Assembly (NCBI RefSeq): GCF_015679985.1
Contig: NZ_CP049239.1
Location: 744,001-808,000 of the forward strand
Direction: 5' to 3'
DNA length: 64,000 bases
Origin: Campylobacter concisus
Lineage (GTDB): Bacteria; Campylobacterota; Campylobacteria; Campylobacterales; Campylobacteraceae
The notes beneath the pieces were generated by a model, which was not told where the DNA came from, did not search any database, and was given only the letters and a program-made list of their open reading frames with translations. Shown here piece by piece: positions 42,190-52,018 of the stretch. Position 1 is the first letter of the stretch. Each line of letters opens with the position of its first letter. A program made the position numbers and the translations under genes.

Positions 42190-43175
42190 ATTTAAACGAA
42201 AAAAAGATAGTTATAACTGGCGGCGCTGGCTTTATCGGCTCAGCTTTGGCGCACTATTTTGATGAAAACTACAAAGATGCTCACGTGCTTGTCGTGGATA
42301 AATTTAGAAACGACGAGACATTTAGCAATGGCAACCTAAAAAGCTTTGGCCATTTTAAAAATTTACTTGGCTTTAAGGGCGAAATTTACGCTGGCGATAT
42401 CAACGACCCTAGCACGCTTGAGAAGATAAAAAGCTTTCGCCCAGACGTCATCTACCACGAAGCAGCGATCTCTGATACGACCGTAAAAGAGCAAGACGAG
42501 CTAATAAAAACAAATGTAAATGCCTTTGTAAATTTGCTTGATATCTGCGAGAGTTTGGGCGCAAAGATGATCTACGCTAGCTCAGGGGCGACTTATGGCA
42601 ACGCAAAGAGCCCACAAACCGTTGGCGAGTGCGAAGCGCCAAATAACGTCTATGGCTTTAGCAAGCTAAGCATGGATAATATCAATAAAATTTACGCAAA
42701 ACGCGGCGTGAGTGTGGTTGGACTGAGGTATTTTAACGTCTTTGGCAAGGGCGAGTTTTTCAAAAATAAAACCGCCTCGATGGTGCTTCAGTTTGGCTTG
42801 CAAATTTTAGCTGGCAAGACCCCAAGGCTCTTTGAGGGCAGCGACCAGATCAAACGCGACTTTGTCTATATAAAAGATATCATTGACGCAAACATAAAAG
42901 CACTTGACGCGCCAAGCGGCGTCTATAACGCAGCTACTGGCAAGGCTAGAAGCTTTCAAGATATCGCTGATATCTTGCAACGCGAGATCGGCGTAAATTT
43001 AGGCAACGAATATATCAAAAATCCATTTATTGGCTCATATCAGTTTCATACAGAGGCCGACGTAGCTCCAGCTCGCGAGGCATTTGGTTTTAGCGCGACT
43101 TGGAGCTTGGAAGAGGCAATAAAAGACTACTTGCCAGAAATAAAGAGAATTTACAAGGAAGAGATAAATGGCTAA
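42186..43175 (+). CDS. hldD: ADP-L-glycero-D-manno-heptose 6-epimerase
   Basis: A 329-residue short-chain dehydrogenase/epimerase with the NAD(P) fingerprint GGAGFIGSALAHYF, the catalytic YGFSKLSMD (Tyr-x3-Lys) preceded by SSGATYG, and RYFNVFGKGEFFKNKTASM typical of HldD. It converts ADP-D,D-heptose to ADP-L,D-heptose, the last step before transfer to lipid A-Kdo. It overlaps both neighbours (4 bases before, 8 after). Confidence 0.95.
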   Translation: MNLNEKKIVITGGAGFIGSALAHYFDENYKDAHVLVVDKFRNDETFSNGNLKSFGHFKNLLGFKGEIYAGDINDPSTLEKIKSFRPDVIYHEAAISDTTVKEQDELIKTNVNAFVNLLDICESLGAKMIYASSGATYGNAKSPQTVGECEAPNNVYGFSKLSMDNINKIYAKRGVSVVGLRYFNVFGKGEFFKNKTASMVLQFGLQILAGKTPRLFEGSDQIKRDFVYIKDIIDANIKALDAPSGVYNAATGKARSFQDIADILQREIGVNLGNEYIKNPFIGSYQFHTEADVAPAREAFGFSATWSLEEAIKDYLPEIKRIYKEEING

Positions 43176-44586
43176 GAGAGTTAAAATTTTAGTCGTCGGC
43201 GATCTCATGCTGGACCACTATATCTGGGGCAGCTGCGACCGCATCTCTCCTGAAGCGCCAGTGCAGGTTGTAAAGATAAATAACGAAACCTACACGCTTG
43301 GTGGCGCTGGCAATGTGGTGAGAAATTTGCTTTCCCTTGGTGCAAACGTGAGCGTGGCTAGCGTCTTAGGAGATGATGAGGCTGGCAAAAAGATAAAAGA
43401 GAGGCTCGCTGAGCTAAACGTAAAAGATGAGCTCATACTCACCGAAAAAGGACGCGAAAGCTCGATAAAAAGCCGTATTATGGCATCGCACCAGCAAGTT
43501 GTCAGGATCGATAAAGAGAGCGTTGTTAAGATAAATTTAGAAAATGAGCTCGTCTTAAAAGTAAAAGAAAATCTTGCAAATTTTAAGGCTGTCTTACTAA
43601 GCGACTACGGCAAAGGCGTGCTTAGTGAGAAGGTCTGCCAAGAGATCATAAACGAGTGCGTGAGGCTAAATATCCCAGTACTTATCGACCCAAAAGGCAG
43701 CGACTACTCAAAATATAAAAACGCAACCCTTCTAACTCCAAATAAAAAAGAGGCGAGCGAGGCTACAAATTTAAAGATAAAAGACAAGGCCGAGCTTGAA
43801 AAGGCAATAAAACAGCTAAAAGACGATCTAAATTTGACCTATTCGCTCATCACGATCTCGGAAGAGGGCATTGCGCTATATGATGACAGGTTGCACATTT
43901 TTGCTGCTAAAGCAAAAGAGGTCTTTGATGTCACTGGTGCCGGAGATACGGTGCTTGCCACACTTGGCTATATGCTGGCAAATGGGGCTGACATAAAAGA
44001 GGCGATCAAGATAGCAAACCTCGCAGCAGCCGTTGTCGTGGCTAAGATAGGTAGCGCAACGGCTAGCTTTAGCGAGATCGAGCAGTTACTAAATAGCTCA
44101 TTTGGGGCAAATTTCGAGCACAAGCTAAAGAGCCTTGATGAGCTAGAGGAAATTTTGAGCCAAAAGGGCAAGAAAAAGGTCGTTTTCACAAATGGCTGCT
44201 TTGATATCCTGCACGCTGGACATGTAAAATACCTAGCGCGCGCAAGAGAGCTTGGCGATCTTTTGGTTGTTGGGCTAAACTCGGACGCTTCAGTTAAGAG
44301 GCTAAAAGGAGAGGCGAGGCCTATAAATTCGCAAGATGATAGAGCCTGCGTGCTAAGCGGGCTTGGATTTGTTGATTATGTCGTGATTTTTGATGAGGAT
44401 ACGCCTTTAAATTTGATAACAAAGATAAAGCCTGACGTGCTTGTAAAAGGGGCTGACTATAAAGGCAAAGAGGTCATTGGCAGCGATATCGTAAAAGAGG
44501 TCAGACTGATTGACTTTGTCGAGGGCAAAAGCACAACAGGGATAATAAAAAGGATAAAAGATGCTAAAAACAATGATAAAAAATGA
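43168..44586 (+). CDS. hldE: Bifunctional heptose 7-phosphate kinase / heptose 1-phosphate adenylyltransferase
   Basis: A 472-residue two-domain enzyme. Residues 1-310 are a PfkB-type kinase ([30 protein letters not shown], and the catalytic Asp motif [15 protein letters not shown]). Residues 335-472 are a cytidylyltransferase-like domain ([20 protein letters not shown], with the HxGH site as HAGH, and [11 protein letters not shown]). It catalyses steps two and four of ADP-heptose synthesis. Starts within hldD and overlaps gmhA. Confidence 0.96.
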   Translation: MAKRVKILVVGDLMLDHYIWGSCDRISPEAPVQVVKINNETYTLGGAGNVVRNLLSLGANVSVASVLGDDEAGKKIKERLAELNVKDELILTEKGRESSIKSRIMASHQQVVRIDKESVVKINLENELVLKVKENLANFKAVLLSDYGKGVLSEKVCQEIINECVRLNIPVLIDPKGSDYSKYKNATLLTPNKKEASEATNLKIKDKAELEKAIKQLKDDLNLTYSLITISEEGIALYDDRLHIFAAKAKEVFDVTGAGDTVLATLGYMLANGADIKEAIKIANLAAAVVVAKIGSATASFSEIEQLLNSSFGANFEHKLKSLDELEEILSQKGKKKVVFTNGCFDILHAGHVKYLARARELGDLLVVGLNSDASVKRLKGEARPINSQDDRACVLSGLGFVDYVVIFDEDTPLNLITKIKPDVLVKGADYKGKEVIGSDIVKEVRLIDFVEGKSTTGIIKRIKDAKNNDKK

Positions 44587-45130
44587 GCTCGAGGCTCACC
44601 AAAAGACCTTTAGTGAGCATGTAAATTTGCTAGGTAGCCTAGAGCGCGCTTGCCAGATGGTAGCTGATACGCTAAAAAATGGCAAAAAGGTGCTAATATG
44701 CGGCAACGGCGGCTCTGCGGCGGATGCTCAGCACTTTGCAGCTGAGCTAACTGGCAGATATAAAAGTGAGCGCCAACCACTTCCTGGCATCGCGCTAACC
44801 ACTGATACTTCGGCACTTACAGCCATTGGCAACGACTACGGCTTTGACTATGTTTTTTCACGCCAGTTTGAGGCTTTGGCTCAGCCAGGCGACTTGCTCG
44901 TGGCGATCTCAACAAGTGGCAACAGCAAAAATGTCCTTGAAGCTATAAAAAGTGCCAAGAAAATGGGCGCATCAGTGCTTGGACTTAGCGGCAAAGGCGG
45001 TGGTGCGATGAATGAAGGTTGCAATCTAAATTTAGTCGTTAGCTCAAGCGATACAGCAAGAATTCAAGAGTCGCACATCTTTTTTATCCACACGATCTGC
45101 CAAGCTATAGATGAGGCTTTTAGGGGCTAA
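44573..45130 (+). CDS. gmhA: Sedoheptulose 7-phosphate isomerase
   Basis: About 185 residues, SIS-domain isomerase that makes D-glycero-D-manno-heptose 7-phosphate, the first step. Motifs: [52 protein letters not shown] and the metal/active-site His in [14 protein letters not shown]. Two starts are possible: ATG 44561 or ATG 44573; both overlap hldE, and the second has the family's usual N terminus. All four genes of the heptose pathway are thus in one operon. Confidence 0.94.
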   Translation: MIKNELEAHQKTFSEHVNLLGSLERACQMVADTLKNGKKVLICGNGGSAADAQHFAAELTGRYKSERQPLPGIALTTDTSALTAIGNDYGFDYVFSRQFEALAQPGDLLVAISTSGNSKNVLEAIKSAKKMGASVLGLSGKGGGAMNEGCNLNLVVSSSDTARIQESHIFFIHTICQAIDEAFRG

Positions 45131-45131
45131 A

Positions 45132-45527
45132 ATGCAAGAAGCGATGGATAAATTTTTAAGTGATCCTAACCAGCAAAACGAGATAAATTTGATAGCAGCT
45201 TTAAAAAAAGCTACCTTTTTCGCTCCAGTGCTTTTGAATCAAGCGCTTGCAAAGCCTGATGGTGGCGTTGTTTATGAAGAAGAAGGCTCAAATATCAAAT
45301 TTATCCTGCTTGAAGATGAGGGCGAGAAGCTTAGCTATTTTCCAGCATTTACAAGCAAAGAAGCGATGAAGCTTTGGCGAAACGATAGTGAGCAAGAGAG
45401 CATTGAGATAGGTCTAAAAGAGTATCTTGCGATGCTAAAAGAGAGCAGCTACGCTGGAGTCGTTGTAGATGCATTTAGCTATGATTTTATTCTTAAAAAA
45501 GAGCAGATAGCAAGAATTTTAGACTAA
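45132..45527 (+). CDS. SseB-like domain protein
   Basis: A 131-residue soluble protein. LIAALKKATFFAPVLL...FILLEDEGEKLSYFPAFTSKEAMKLW follows the pattern of the SseB N-terminal domain (a Pfam family of proteins related to enhanced serine sensitivity protein SseB, also found in type VII and effector contexts; function unclear). I start it at ATG 45132; a frame-consistent ATG at 45111 lies inside gmhA without a better ribosome binding site. Terminal gene of the heptose operon, one base after gmhA stops. Confidence 0.75.
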   Translation: MQEAMDKFLSDPNQQNEINLIAALKKATFFAPVLLNQALAKPDGGVVYEEEGSNIKFILLEDEGEKLSYFPAFTSKEAMKLWRNDSEQESIEIGLKEYLAMLKESSYAGVVVDAFSYDFILKKEQIARILD

Positions 45528-45625
45528 AATTTTCATAGCACTATTGCCAAAGTCGCTGATTTGCTATTTAGCAAGTTTTTATTAATTTTAAGCTAAAATC
45601 AGCCAAGCTAAATTTAAGGAAAAAA

Positions 45626-48247
45626 ATGAAAGACAATCTACTTGAATTAACCCAAGATATCGCATCTGTTGATATCGAAGAGTCTATAAAAACTAGCTAT
45701 CTTGACTACTCCATGAGCGTCATCGTCGGACGTGCTTTGCCTGATGCTAGAGACGGATTAAAGCCAGTTCACAGAAGAATTTTATACGCTATGGATAACC
45801 TCGGCGTTGGCAGCAGAAGTGCCTATATGAAGTCAGCTCGTATCGTCGGTGAAGTCATCGGTAAGTACCACCCACACGGCGACACAGCGGTTTATGACGC
45901 ACTTGTTCGTATGGCTCAGAAATTTTCTATGCGTTATCCAGTCGTTGATGGACAAGGAAACTTTGGCTCGATTGATGGCGACAGTGCGGCTGCGATGCGT
46001 TATACCGAAGCTAGAATGACCATGCTTACTGAAGAGCTTTTAAAAGATATTGACAAAGACACGGTTGATTTTGTACCAAACTATGACGATAGAGAGGTCG
46101 AGCCAGATGTACTTCCAAGCCGTGTGCCAAATTTATTATTAAACGGATCAAGCGGTATCGCGGTTGGTATGGCGACAAATATCCCACCACACAGCCTTGA
46201 TGAGCTAATAGACGGTCTTTTGCTACTTCTTGAAAACAAAGAGGCGACACTTGAAGAGGTGATGGAATTTATAAAAGGTCCAGACTTCCCAACTGGCGGT
46301 ATCATCTTTGGTAAAAAAGGCATCATAGAAGCCTACCGCACAGGTCGTGGCAGGGTCAAACTAAGAGCCAAAACTCATATAGAAAAAAAGCCAAACAAAG
46401 ACGTCATCGTTATCGACGAGCTACCATATCAAACAAACAAAGCAAGGCTTATCGAGCAGATCGCTGAGCTTGTAAAAGATAAGCAGATAGATGGCATCAG
46501 CGAGGTTAGAGATGAGTCTGACAAAGACGGCATCCGCGTAGTCATCGAGCTAAAACGCGACGCTATGAGCGATATCGTGCTAAACAACCTATTTAAATCA
46601 ACTACAATGGAAAGCACTTTTGGTGTTATTATGCTTGCTATTAATAACAAAGAGCCAAAAGTATTTAACCTTATCGAACTACTTAAGCTATTTCTAAATC
46701 ACAGAAAAACGGTCATCATTAGAAGAACGATATTTGAGCTTGAAAAAGCGCGCGCAAGAGCCCATATTTTAGAGGGTCTAAAGATCGCACTTGATAATAT
46801 CGACGAGGTGATAGAGCTTATTAGAAATAGTGCTGATACAGCGGTTGCTAGAGAAGGCTTGATGAGTAAATTTAACCTCTCAGAGCTTCAAGCAAACGCT
46901 ATCCTTGATATGCGTCTAAGCAAGCTTACAGGCCTAGAGAGAGAAAAACTAGAGGCTGAGCTAGCCGAGCTTATGGCTGAGATCGCAAGACTTGATGAAA
47001 TTTTAAAGAGTGAGACATTGCTTGAAAATTTGATCAAAGAAGAGCTTCTTGAGATCAAAAATAAATTTAAAGTACCAAGAGTGACCGAGATTGTTGATGA
47101 CTACGATGACATCGATATCGAAGATCTCATACCAAATGAAAATATGGTCGTAACCATAACTCATCGCGGCTACATCAAGCGTGTGCCAAGCAAGCAGTAC
47201 GAGAAGCAAAAACGCGGTGGCAAGGGCAAAGTAGCGGTCACTACATACGATGATGATTTTATAGAGAGTTTCTTTACTTCAAATACCCACGATACGCTTA
47301 TGTTTGTGACTGACCGCGGACAGCTATACTGGCTAAAAGTCTATAAGATCCCAGAGGGAAGCCGCACAGCAAAGGGCAAAGCGGTTGTAAATTTGATCCA
47401 GTTGCAGCCTGATGAGAAGATCAAAGCGATCATCCCAACGACTGACTTTGACGAGAGTAAATCTCTAGCATTCTTTACTAAAAACGGCATCGTAAAACGC
47501 ACAAATTTAAGCGAATTTAAAAACATTCGCTCAGTTGGCGTAAGAGCGATAAGCCTTGATGAGAACGACGAGCTAGTAACTGCGCTCATCGCTCAAACAT
47601 ACGATGATATGCCAGTCACTGACCCAGAAAATGAGCTAAGCGTAGAGACAGAGGTGCTTGAAGTTGAAGAGCTTCAAAACGAGATCGATGAAGATAGTGT
47701 AAATGCCGAAGAGGACGCAAACTCAGGCGATGAGACAATGCTATTTGTCGTTACTAAAAAGGGCATGTGCCTTAAATTTAAGATCAGCAAGGTTCGCCAA
47801 ATGGGAAGAACTGCACGCGGCGTAACTGGCATTAAATTTAAAGAGCCAGGCGACGAGGTTGTAGGCGCAGCAGTCATCGAAAGTAACGATCAAGAAATTT
47901 TAAGCATATCTCAAAAAGGTATCGGCAAGCGCACAACTGCTGATGAGTACCGCTTGACAAATCGCGGCGGCAAAGGTGTCATCTGCATGAAGCTAACAAG
48001 CAGAACAGGCGATCTAGTGGGCGTTGTGATGGTTGATGAAGAGCAAGACCTGATGACTCTAACATCAAGCGGCAAGATGATAAGAGTTGATATGCAAAGC
48101 ATCCGCAAAGCAGGACGTAACACAAGCGGCGTGATTGTCGTAAATGTAGATGGCGATGATGTCGTAAGTATCGCAAGATGCCCTAAGGCAGATGATGGCG
48201 AAGATGAGGATGAAGCACCAAGCGAAGATATGGGGCTTTTGGAATAA
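45626..48247 (+). CDS. gyrA: DNA gyrase subunit A
   Basis: An 873-residue topoisomerase subunit; with GyrB it introduces negative supercoils. The catalytic Tyr is in [10 protein letters not shown] (Tyr126). The quinolone-resistance region reads [17 protein letters not shown] with Thr87 (equivalent of C. jejuni Thr86, E. coli Ser83) and Asp91, the wild-type residues, so no common gyrA resistance mutation is present. The C-terminal beta-pinwheel repeats ([59 protein letters not shown]) include the GyrA-box type QKRGGKG. ATG after AAGGAAAAA. The acidic tail is longer than in E. coli. Confidence 0.97.
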   Translation: MKDNLLELTQDIASVDIEESIKTSYLDYSMSVIVGRALPDARDGLKPVHRRILYAMDNLGVGSRSAYMKSARIVGEVIGKYHPHGDTAVYDALVRMAQKFSMRYPVVDGQGNFGSIDGDSAAAMRYTEARMTMLTEELLKDIDKDTVDFVPNYDDREVEPDVLPSRVPNLLLNGSSGIAVGMATNIPPHSLDELIDGLLLLLENKEATLEEVMEFIKGPDFPTGGIIFGKKGIIEAYRTGRGRVKLRAKTHIEKKPNKDVIVIDELPYQTNKARLIEQIAELVKDKQIDGISEVRDESDKDGIRVVIELKRDAMSDIVLNNLFKSTTMESTFGVIMLAINNKEPKVFNLIELLKLFLNHRKTVIIRRTIFELEKARARAHILEGLKIALDNIDEVIELIRNSADTAVAREGLMSKFNLSELQANAILDMRLSKLTGLEREKLEAELAELMAEIARLDEILKSETLLENLIKEELLEIKNKFKVPRVTEIVDDYDDIDIEDLIPNENMVVTITHRGYIKRVPSKQYEKQKRGGKGKVAVTTYDDDFIESFFTSNTHDTLMFVTDRGQLYWLKVYKIPEGSRTAKGKAVVNLIQLQPDEKIKAIIPTTDFDESKSLAFFTKNGIVKRTNLSEFKNIRSVGVRAISLDENDELVTALIAQTYDDMPVTDPENELSVETEVLEVEELQNEIDEDSVNAEEDANSGDETMLFVVTKKGMCLKFKISKVRQMGRTARGVTGIKFKEPGDEVVGAAVIESNDQEILSISQKGIGKRTTADEYRLTNRGGKGVICMKLTSRTGDLVGVVMVDEEQDLMTLTSSGKMIRVDMQSIRKAGRNTSGVIVVNVDGDDVVSIARCPKADDGEDEDEAPSEDMGLLE

Positions 48248-48291
48248 ATTTTGCTATTAAATTTTAAATAAAAGCATAAAAAAGGTTGTTT

Positions 48292-48792
48292 ATGAAGGTT
48301 AAAATTTTATCTTTTGCTTTGATGGTAGCTTTATTTGGCGGCTGCTCATTTAACGGCTTTATGGGCGAGCCAACTAGCACATCAAACCGCAATGTAGTCA
48401 TCCAAAAGGTCGATAAAGACGATCTTAGAGAGGTGATGAAAAAAGAGAAGATGATATATGATAGTGCTCCAAGAGAGACCACTTTTAGAGCCACAGGTGA
48501 GGGCATAGCTCCGCTAAATTCGCTCTCATACGCTCAGTCAGTCACTCTTGCAAAAAGAGCGGCGATGGCTGATGCTTATTCGCAGCTTGCTGGCAAGCTT
48601 TATGGCGTAAAGATCAACGCTGAAGACACCGTAAGAGACGCGATGCTAAATGATTCATCTATCACTTCAAAGGTTCAAGGTCTTGTCAAAAACGCAAGGA
48701 TCGTGAATGAAAATTTCAAAGATGGGCTTTATAAGGTAAATATGGAGCTTAAGATAGACGAAGATAAGTGGCGAGAAGTCTTTTCTTACTAA
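48292..48792 (+). CDS. flgP: FlgP-like LPP20-family outer membrane lipoprotein
   Basis: A 166-residue lipoprotein with signal peptide and lipobox (LMVALFGGCSF, Cys16 after cleavage) and an LPP20/FlgP domain (TFRATGEGIAPLNSLSYAQSVTLAKRAAMADAYSQLAGKLYGVK). Position after gyrA and before flgQ-flgR matches C. jejuni Cj1026c (FlgP), which builds the basal disk beneath the outer membrane around the flagellar motor and is required for motility. Two ATGs (48286, 48292) are in frame; the second gives the standard MKVKILS signal. Its end overlaps flgQ by 25 bases. Confidence 0.88.
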   Translation: MKVKILSFALMVALFGGCSFNGFMGEPTSTSNRNVVIQKVDKDDLREVMKKEKMIYDSAPRETTFRATGEGIAPLNSLSYAQSVTLAKRAAMADAYSQLAGKLYGVKINAEDTVRDAMLNDSSITSKVQGLVKNARIVNENFKDGLYKVNMELKIDEDKWREVFSY

Positions 48793-49160
48793 CGATACTT
48801 TTAAATTTCGCCTTTTGCCTGGAGGAGTTTATCTTCTGGGCGAAGGTCGATACGACAAATCATATCATTGCGCATGAGGAAATTTCTTTTTCAAAGGCGA
48901 TGACTTTAACACCCAATCCAAAACCAAAATTTCTTTGTCAGATAGACGCTTTTAAAGATGAAAATACCACAACTCTTGGCTTTTTAAATTTACACAAAGA
49001 TGAAATTTTTGACTGCTTTGCCTTAAAAAAAGTGATGATAAAAAATGAGCTTAATGTCAAAAATGCACAGGTCACAAACGCTTCAAATTTGAAAATTTTG
49101 CCAGTTAGATTTATGGTGGAATTTAAGCCAAAATCCGCTATCATCGGCACACTTCAATAA
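48768..49160 (+). CDS. flgQ: FlgQ-like exported motility protein
   Basis: A 130-residue protein from GTG 48768 with signal peptide (RSLFLLTILLNFAFC) and a mature part of about 115 residues. It has two cysteines (LCQIDAF, IFDCFALKK). By its place between FlgP and FlgR it is the counterpart of Cj1025c (FlgQ), which in C. jejuni stabilises FlgP and is required for motility. The identification depends on order and size; the sequence itself has no domain that I recognise. Confidence 0.8.
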   Translation: MARSLFLLTILLNFAFCLEEFIFWAKVDTTNHIIAHEEISFSKAMTLTPNPKPKFLCQIDAFKDENTTTLGFLNLHKDEIFDCFALKKVMIKNELNVKNAQVTNASNLKILPVRFMVEFKPKSAIIGTLQ

Positions 49161-49172
49161 AAAAGAGATCAA

Positions 49173-50327
49173 ATGAATATCGTCATAGTAGAAGATGACA
49201 TCAATATGCGAAAGTCGCTTGAGATCGCACTTGGCGAGTATGAAGAGCTAAACATCAAGAGTTACAAGAGCGCAGTTGAAGCTCTAAAAAAGCTAAGCGA
49301 CGACACTGATCTAATCATCACCGACATAAACATGCCAAAGATGGACGGACTTGAGTTCATTAAAGAGTTAAACGGTAAATTTGACGTCATCATAATGACT
49401 GGTAACGCGACACTTAACAAGGCGATTGAGAGCGTTAGGCTTGGCGTGAAGGACTTTTTAACAAAGCCATTTGACGTCTCAACGCTATATGAAGCGATAA
49501 AAAGGGTAGAGGCGCTAAAACAAAAAACCCCAAAAAGCATAAAAAAAGTTGAAACTAAAAGCGAAAATAACGGCTTTTTAGCCACTTCAAAAGCACTTGA
49601 AGCGATGCTAAATATCGCGCTAAAAGCTGCAAGAACAGACGCTTCAATAATGCTTATTGGAGAAAGCGGCGTTGGCAAAGAGGTCTTTGCTAAATTTATC
49701 CACGCAAACTCACCAAGAAAAGATGCGGCATTTATCGCTCTAAATATGGCTGCGATACCTGAAAATTTGATAGAAAGTGAGCTTTTTGGCTTTGAAAAAG
49801 GCGCCTTTACAGACGCAGCCACTACCAAAAAAGGGCAGTTTGAGCTGGCAAATGGCGGAACGCTATTTTTAGATGAGATCGGCGAGATGCCTATAAATTT
49901 ACAGCCAAAATTGCTTCGTGCCTTACAAGAGCGCGAGATAACAAGGCTTGGCGCTACAAAGAGTGAAAAGATAGACGTTCGCATCATCTGCGCTACAAAT
50001 GCAAATTTAGAGCTTGCTATGAAAGAGGGTAGGTTTAGAGAGGACCTTTTCTACCGCCTAAACACGATCCCGCTTTTCATCCCACCACTTCGCGAGCGAA
50101 AGGATGAAATTTTACCTATCGCGCAGGATGCTTTGGAAAAATGTTGCAAAGAGTATGGCTTTGAGGCTAAAAATTTCTCAAAAGCGGCAAAAGAGGAGCT
50201 TTTGAGCTATGACTATCCAGGCAACATAAGAGAGCTCATTTCAGTCGTGCAGCGTGCAGCGATACTAAGCGAGGGTGATGAAATTTTGCCAAATGATCTA
50301 TTTTTACAAGCCAGAAGCAAAAAATAG
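49173..50327 (+). CDS. flgR: NtrC-family sigma54 response regulator of flagellar genes
   Basis: A 384-residue regulator. Receiver domain (acidic IVEDD, phospho-Asp51 in LIITDINMPKMDG, DFLTKPFDVS) and AAA+ domain with Walker A IGESGVGKEVFAKF, the sigma54-contact loop GAFTDA, Walker B GGTLFLDEIGEM and the arginine finger region GRFREDLFYRLNTIPL. It ends about 20 residues after the AAA+ domain (RAAILSEGDEILPNDLFLQA) and has no Fis-type DNA-binding helix pair. C. jejuni FlgR (433 residues) and H. pylori FlgR (381) likewise act without standard DNA binding. It would be phosphorylated by FlgS and activate RpoN promoters such as the one upstream of flgL. Confidence 0.94.
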   Translation: MNIVIVEDDINMRKSLEIALGEYEELNIKSYKSAVEALKKLSDDTDLIITDINMPKMDGLEFIKELNGKFDVIIMTGNATLNKAIESVRLGVKDFLTKPFDVSTLYEAIKRVEALKQKTPKSIKKVETKSENNGFLATSKALEAMLNIALKAARTDASIMLIGESGVGKEVFAKFIHANSPRKDAAFIALNMAAIPENLIESELFGFEKGAFTDAATTKKGQFELANGGTLFLDEIGEMPINLQPKLLRALQEREITRLGATKSEKIDVRIICATNANLELAMKEGRFREDLFYRLNTIPLFIPPLRERKDEILPIAQDALEKCCKEYGFEAKNFSKAAKEELLSYDYPGNIRELISVVQRAAILSEGDEILPNDLFLQARSKK

Positions 50328-50377
50328 CCATAAATTTAAGTAAAATTACGAAAATTAAAAAAAGATAAGGAGAGCAG

Positions 50378-51403
50378 ATGAGAAAATTTAACGTAGCAGT
50401 CGTTGGCGCTACTGGAGCGGTCGGCGAAGAGCTTTTTAGAGTGATGGAGGAGGTTGAGTTTCCAGTTGGAGAGCTTTTGCCGCTTGCTAGCGCAAAAAGC
50501 GCTGGCAGTGAGATCGAATTTAATGGCAAATATTACAAGGTAAAAGAGCTAACCGAAAAGGTTTTTAGCGAGCACGAGATCGATATCGCATTTTTTAGTG
50601 CTGGTGGCTCAGTCTCAGAGAAATTTGCCAAATTTGCAGCTGATAGTGGCGCAGTAGTTATCGATAACACCAGCCATTTTAGGATGGATAAAGACATCCC
50701 CCTTGTTGTGCCAGAGTGTAATCCAAGTGATATAGCTATGTGGAAAAATCGCGGTATCATCGCAAATCCAAACTGCTCAACCATCCAAATGGTGCAAATT
50801 TTAAAACCACTAAACGACGCTTTTAGTATCAACAGAGTTGATGTCTCTACTTACCAAGCAGCAAGCGGTGCTGGCAAAGAGGGCATGGAAGAGCTTGTCA
50901 TTCAGATGCAAAAGTTTTTTGAATTTAAGCTTGATGAGTGCGAGCCAAAGGTATTTGCGCACCGCCTAGCACTAAATGTGATCCCTCACATCGACGTCTT
51001 TTTGGACAATGACTACACAAAAGAAGAGATGAAAATGGTCAATGAGACGCAAAAAATTCTTCACAAAGATATAGAAGTTAGCGCTACCTGTGTGCGCGTA
51101 CCAGTACTTAGAAGTCACTCAGAGGCTATCACTATCCACTTTGATAAGGATGTAAGTGCGGATGCAGCAAGAGAAATTTTAAGCAAAGCTCCAAGCGTCG
51201 TTGTAGTCGATAATCCAGCAAATAAAGAGTATCCGATGCCTATCATTTCAAGCGATACAAATGAGACTTATGTCGGTAGGATCAGAGTCGATAATTACAG
51301 ACCTAGTGTGCTTCACCTTTGGTGCAGTGCCGATCAGATCCGCGTAGGGGCTGCTACAAATGCTGTCAGGATCGCACAAAAGTGGATCGCGATGCAAGAG
51401 TAA
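50378..51403 (+). CDS. asd: Aspartate-semialdehyde dehydrogenase
   Basis: A 341-residue enzyme that reduces aspartyl phosphate to aspartate semialdehyde, the branch point to lysine/diaminopimelate (peptidoglycan), threonine and methionine. NADP fingerprint VGATGAVGEELFRVM, active-site Cys in NPNCSTIQM, substrate-binding RVPVLRSHSEAI with the general-acid His region. ATG after AAGGAGAGC. It lies after flgR as in C. jejuni. Confidence 0.96.
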   Translation: MRKFNVAVVGATGAVGEELFRVMEEVEFPVGELLPLASAKSAGSEIEFNGKYYKVKELTEKVFSEHEIDIAFFSAGGSVSEKFAKFAADSGAVVIDNTSHFRMDKDIPLVVPECNPSDIAMWKNRGIIANPNCSTIQMVQILKPLNDAFSINRVDVSTYQAASGAGKEGMEELVIQMQKFFEFKLDECEPKVFAHRLALNVIPHIDVFLDNDYTKEEMKMVNETQKILHKDIEVSATCVRVPVLRSHSEAITIHFDKDVSADAAREILSKAPSVVVVDNPANKEYPMPIISSDTNETYVGRIRVDNYRPSVLHLWCSADQIRVGAATNAVRIAQKWIAMQE

Positions 51404-51419
51404 ATAAAAAGGATTTTTA

Positions 51420-51926
51420 TTGCGTAAGATATTTGAAAAAATTTTGCTTGCAAGCAACAGCTTTACACTTTTTCCAGTAATTTTTGGACTTTTAGGTGCG
51501 ATCGTACTTTTTATCATCGCAAGTTACGACGTCGGCAAAGTACTTTTAGAGGTTTATAAATATTTTTTTGCCGCAGATTTTCACGTTGAAAATTTTCACT
51601 CAGAAGTCGTTGGCGAGATCGTTGGAGCGATCGATCTATACTTGATGGCGCTTGTTCTTTATATATTTAGCTTCGGAATTTACGAGCTTTTCATCTCAGA
51701 GATCACACAGCTAAAGCAGTCAAAGCAGAGCAAAGTCTTAGAGGTTCACTCTCTTGATGAGCTAAAAGATAAGCTTGGCAAAGTGATCGTCATGGTCTTA
51801 ATCGTAAATTTCTTCCAAAGGGTGCTTCACGCAAACTTTACAACACCGCTTGAGATGGCCTATCTTGCGGCTTCTATCCTAGCACTTTGCCTTGGACTTT
51901 ACTTCCTTCACAAGGGAGATCACTAA
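51420..51926 (+). CDS. YqhA-family (UPF0114) inner membrane protein
   Basis: A 168-residue protein with four hydrophobic segments: GLLGAIVLFIIASYDVGKVLL, DLYLMALVLYIFSFGIYELFI, KVIVMVLIVNFFQRVL and MAYLAASILALCLGLYFL. The EVVGEIVGAIDLYLMALVLYIFSFGIYELF stretch is characteristic of UPF0114/YqhA. Function unknown. TTG start 51420, after AAAAGGA. It is probably cotranscribed with asd (16 bases apart), with a terminator following. Confidence 0.88.
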   Translation: MRKIFEKILLASNSFTLFPVIFGLLGAIVLFIIASYDVGKVLLEVYKYFFAADFHVENFHSEVVGEIVGAIDLYLMALVLYIFSFGIYELFISEITQLKQSKQSKVLEVHSLDELKDKLGKVIVMVLIVNFFQRVLHANFTTPLEMAYLAASILALCLGLYFLHKGDH

Positions 51927-51955
51927 AATTTTAAGCGTTTTTACGCTTAAAATTT
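51926..51955 (+). terminator. Hairpin terminator after yqhA-like gene
   Basis: Perfect 12 bp stem AAATTTTAAGCG / CGCTTAAAATTT with a six-base loop, followed by CTCCTACATCTTTTCTTT. The loop is T-rich; the U tract is interrupted. Confidence 0.7.
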
Positions 51956-52018
51956 CTCCTACATCTTTTCTTTAGCTATTTTTGGATAATATCCATTTAA
52001 AAATTTAAAGGAAATTTG

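Noticed and set aside
45866-45900. Quinolone-resistance mutation in gyrA
   Set aside because: The resistance-determining positions read Thr87 and Asp91, the wild-type residues.
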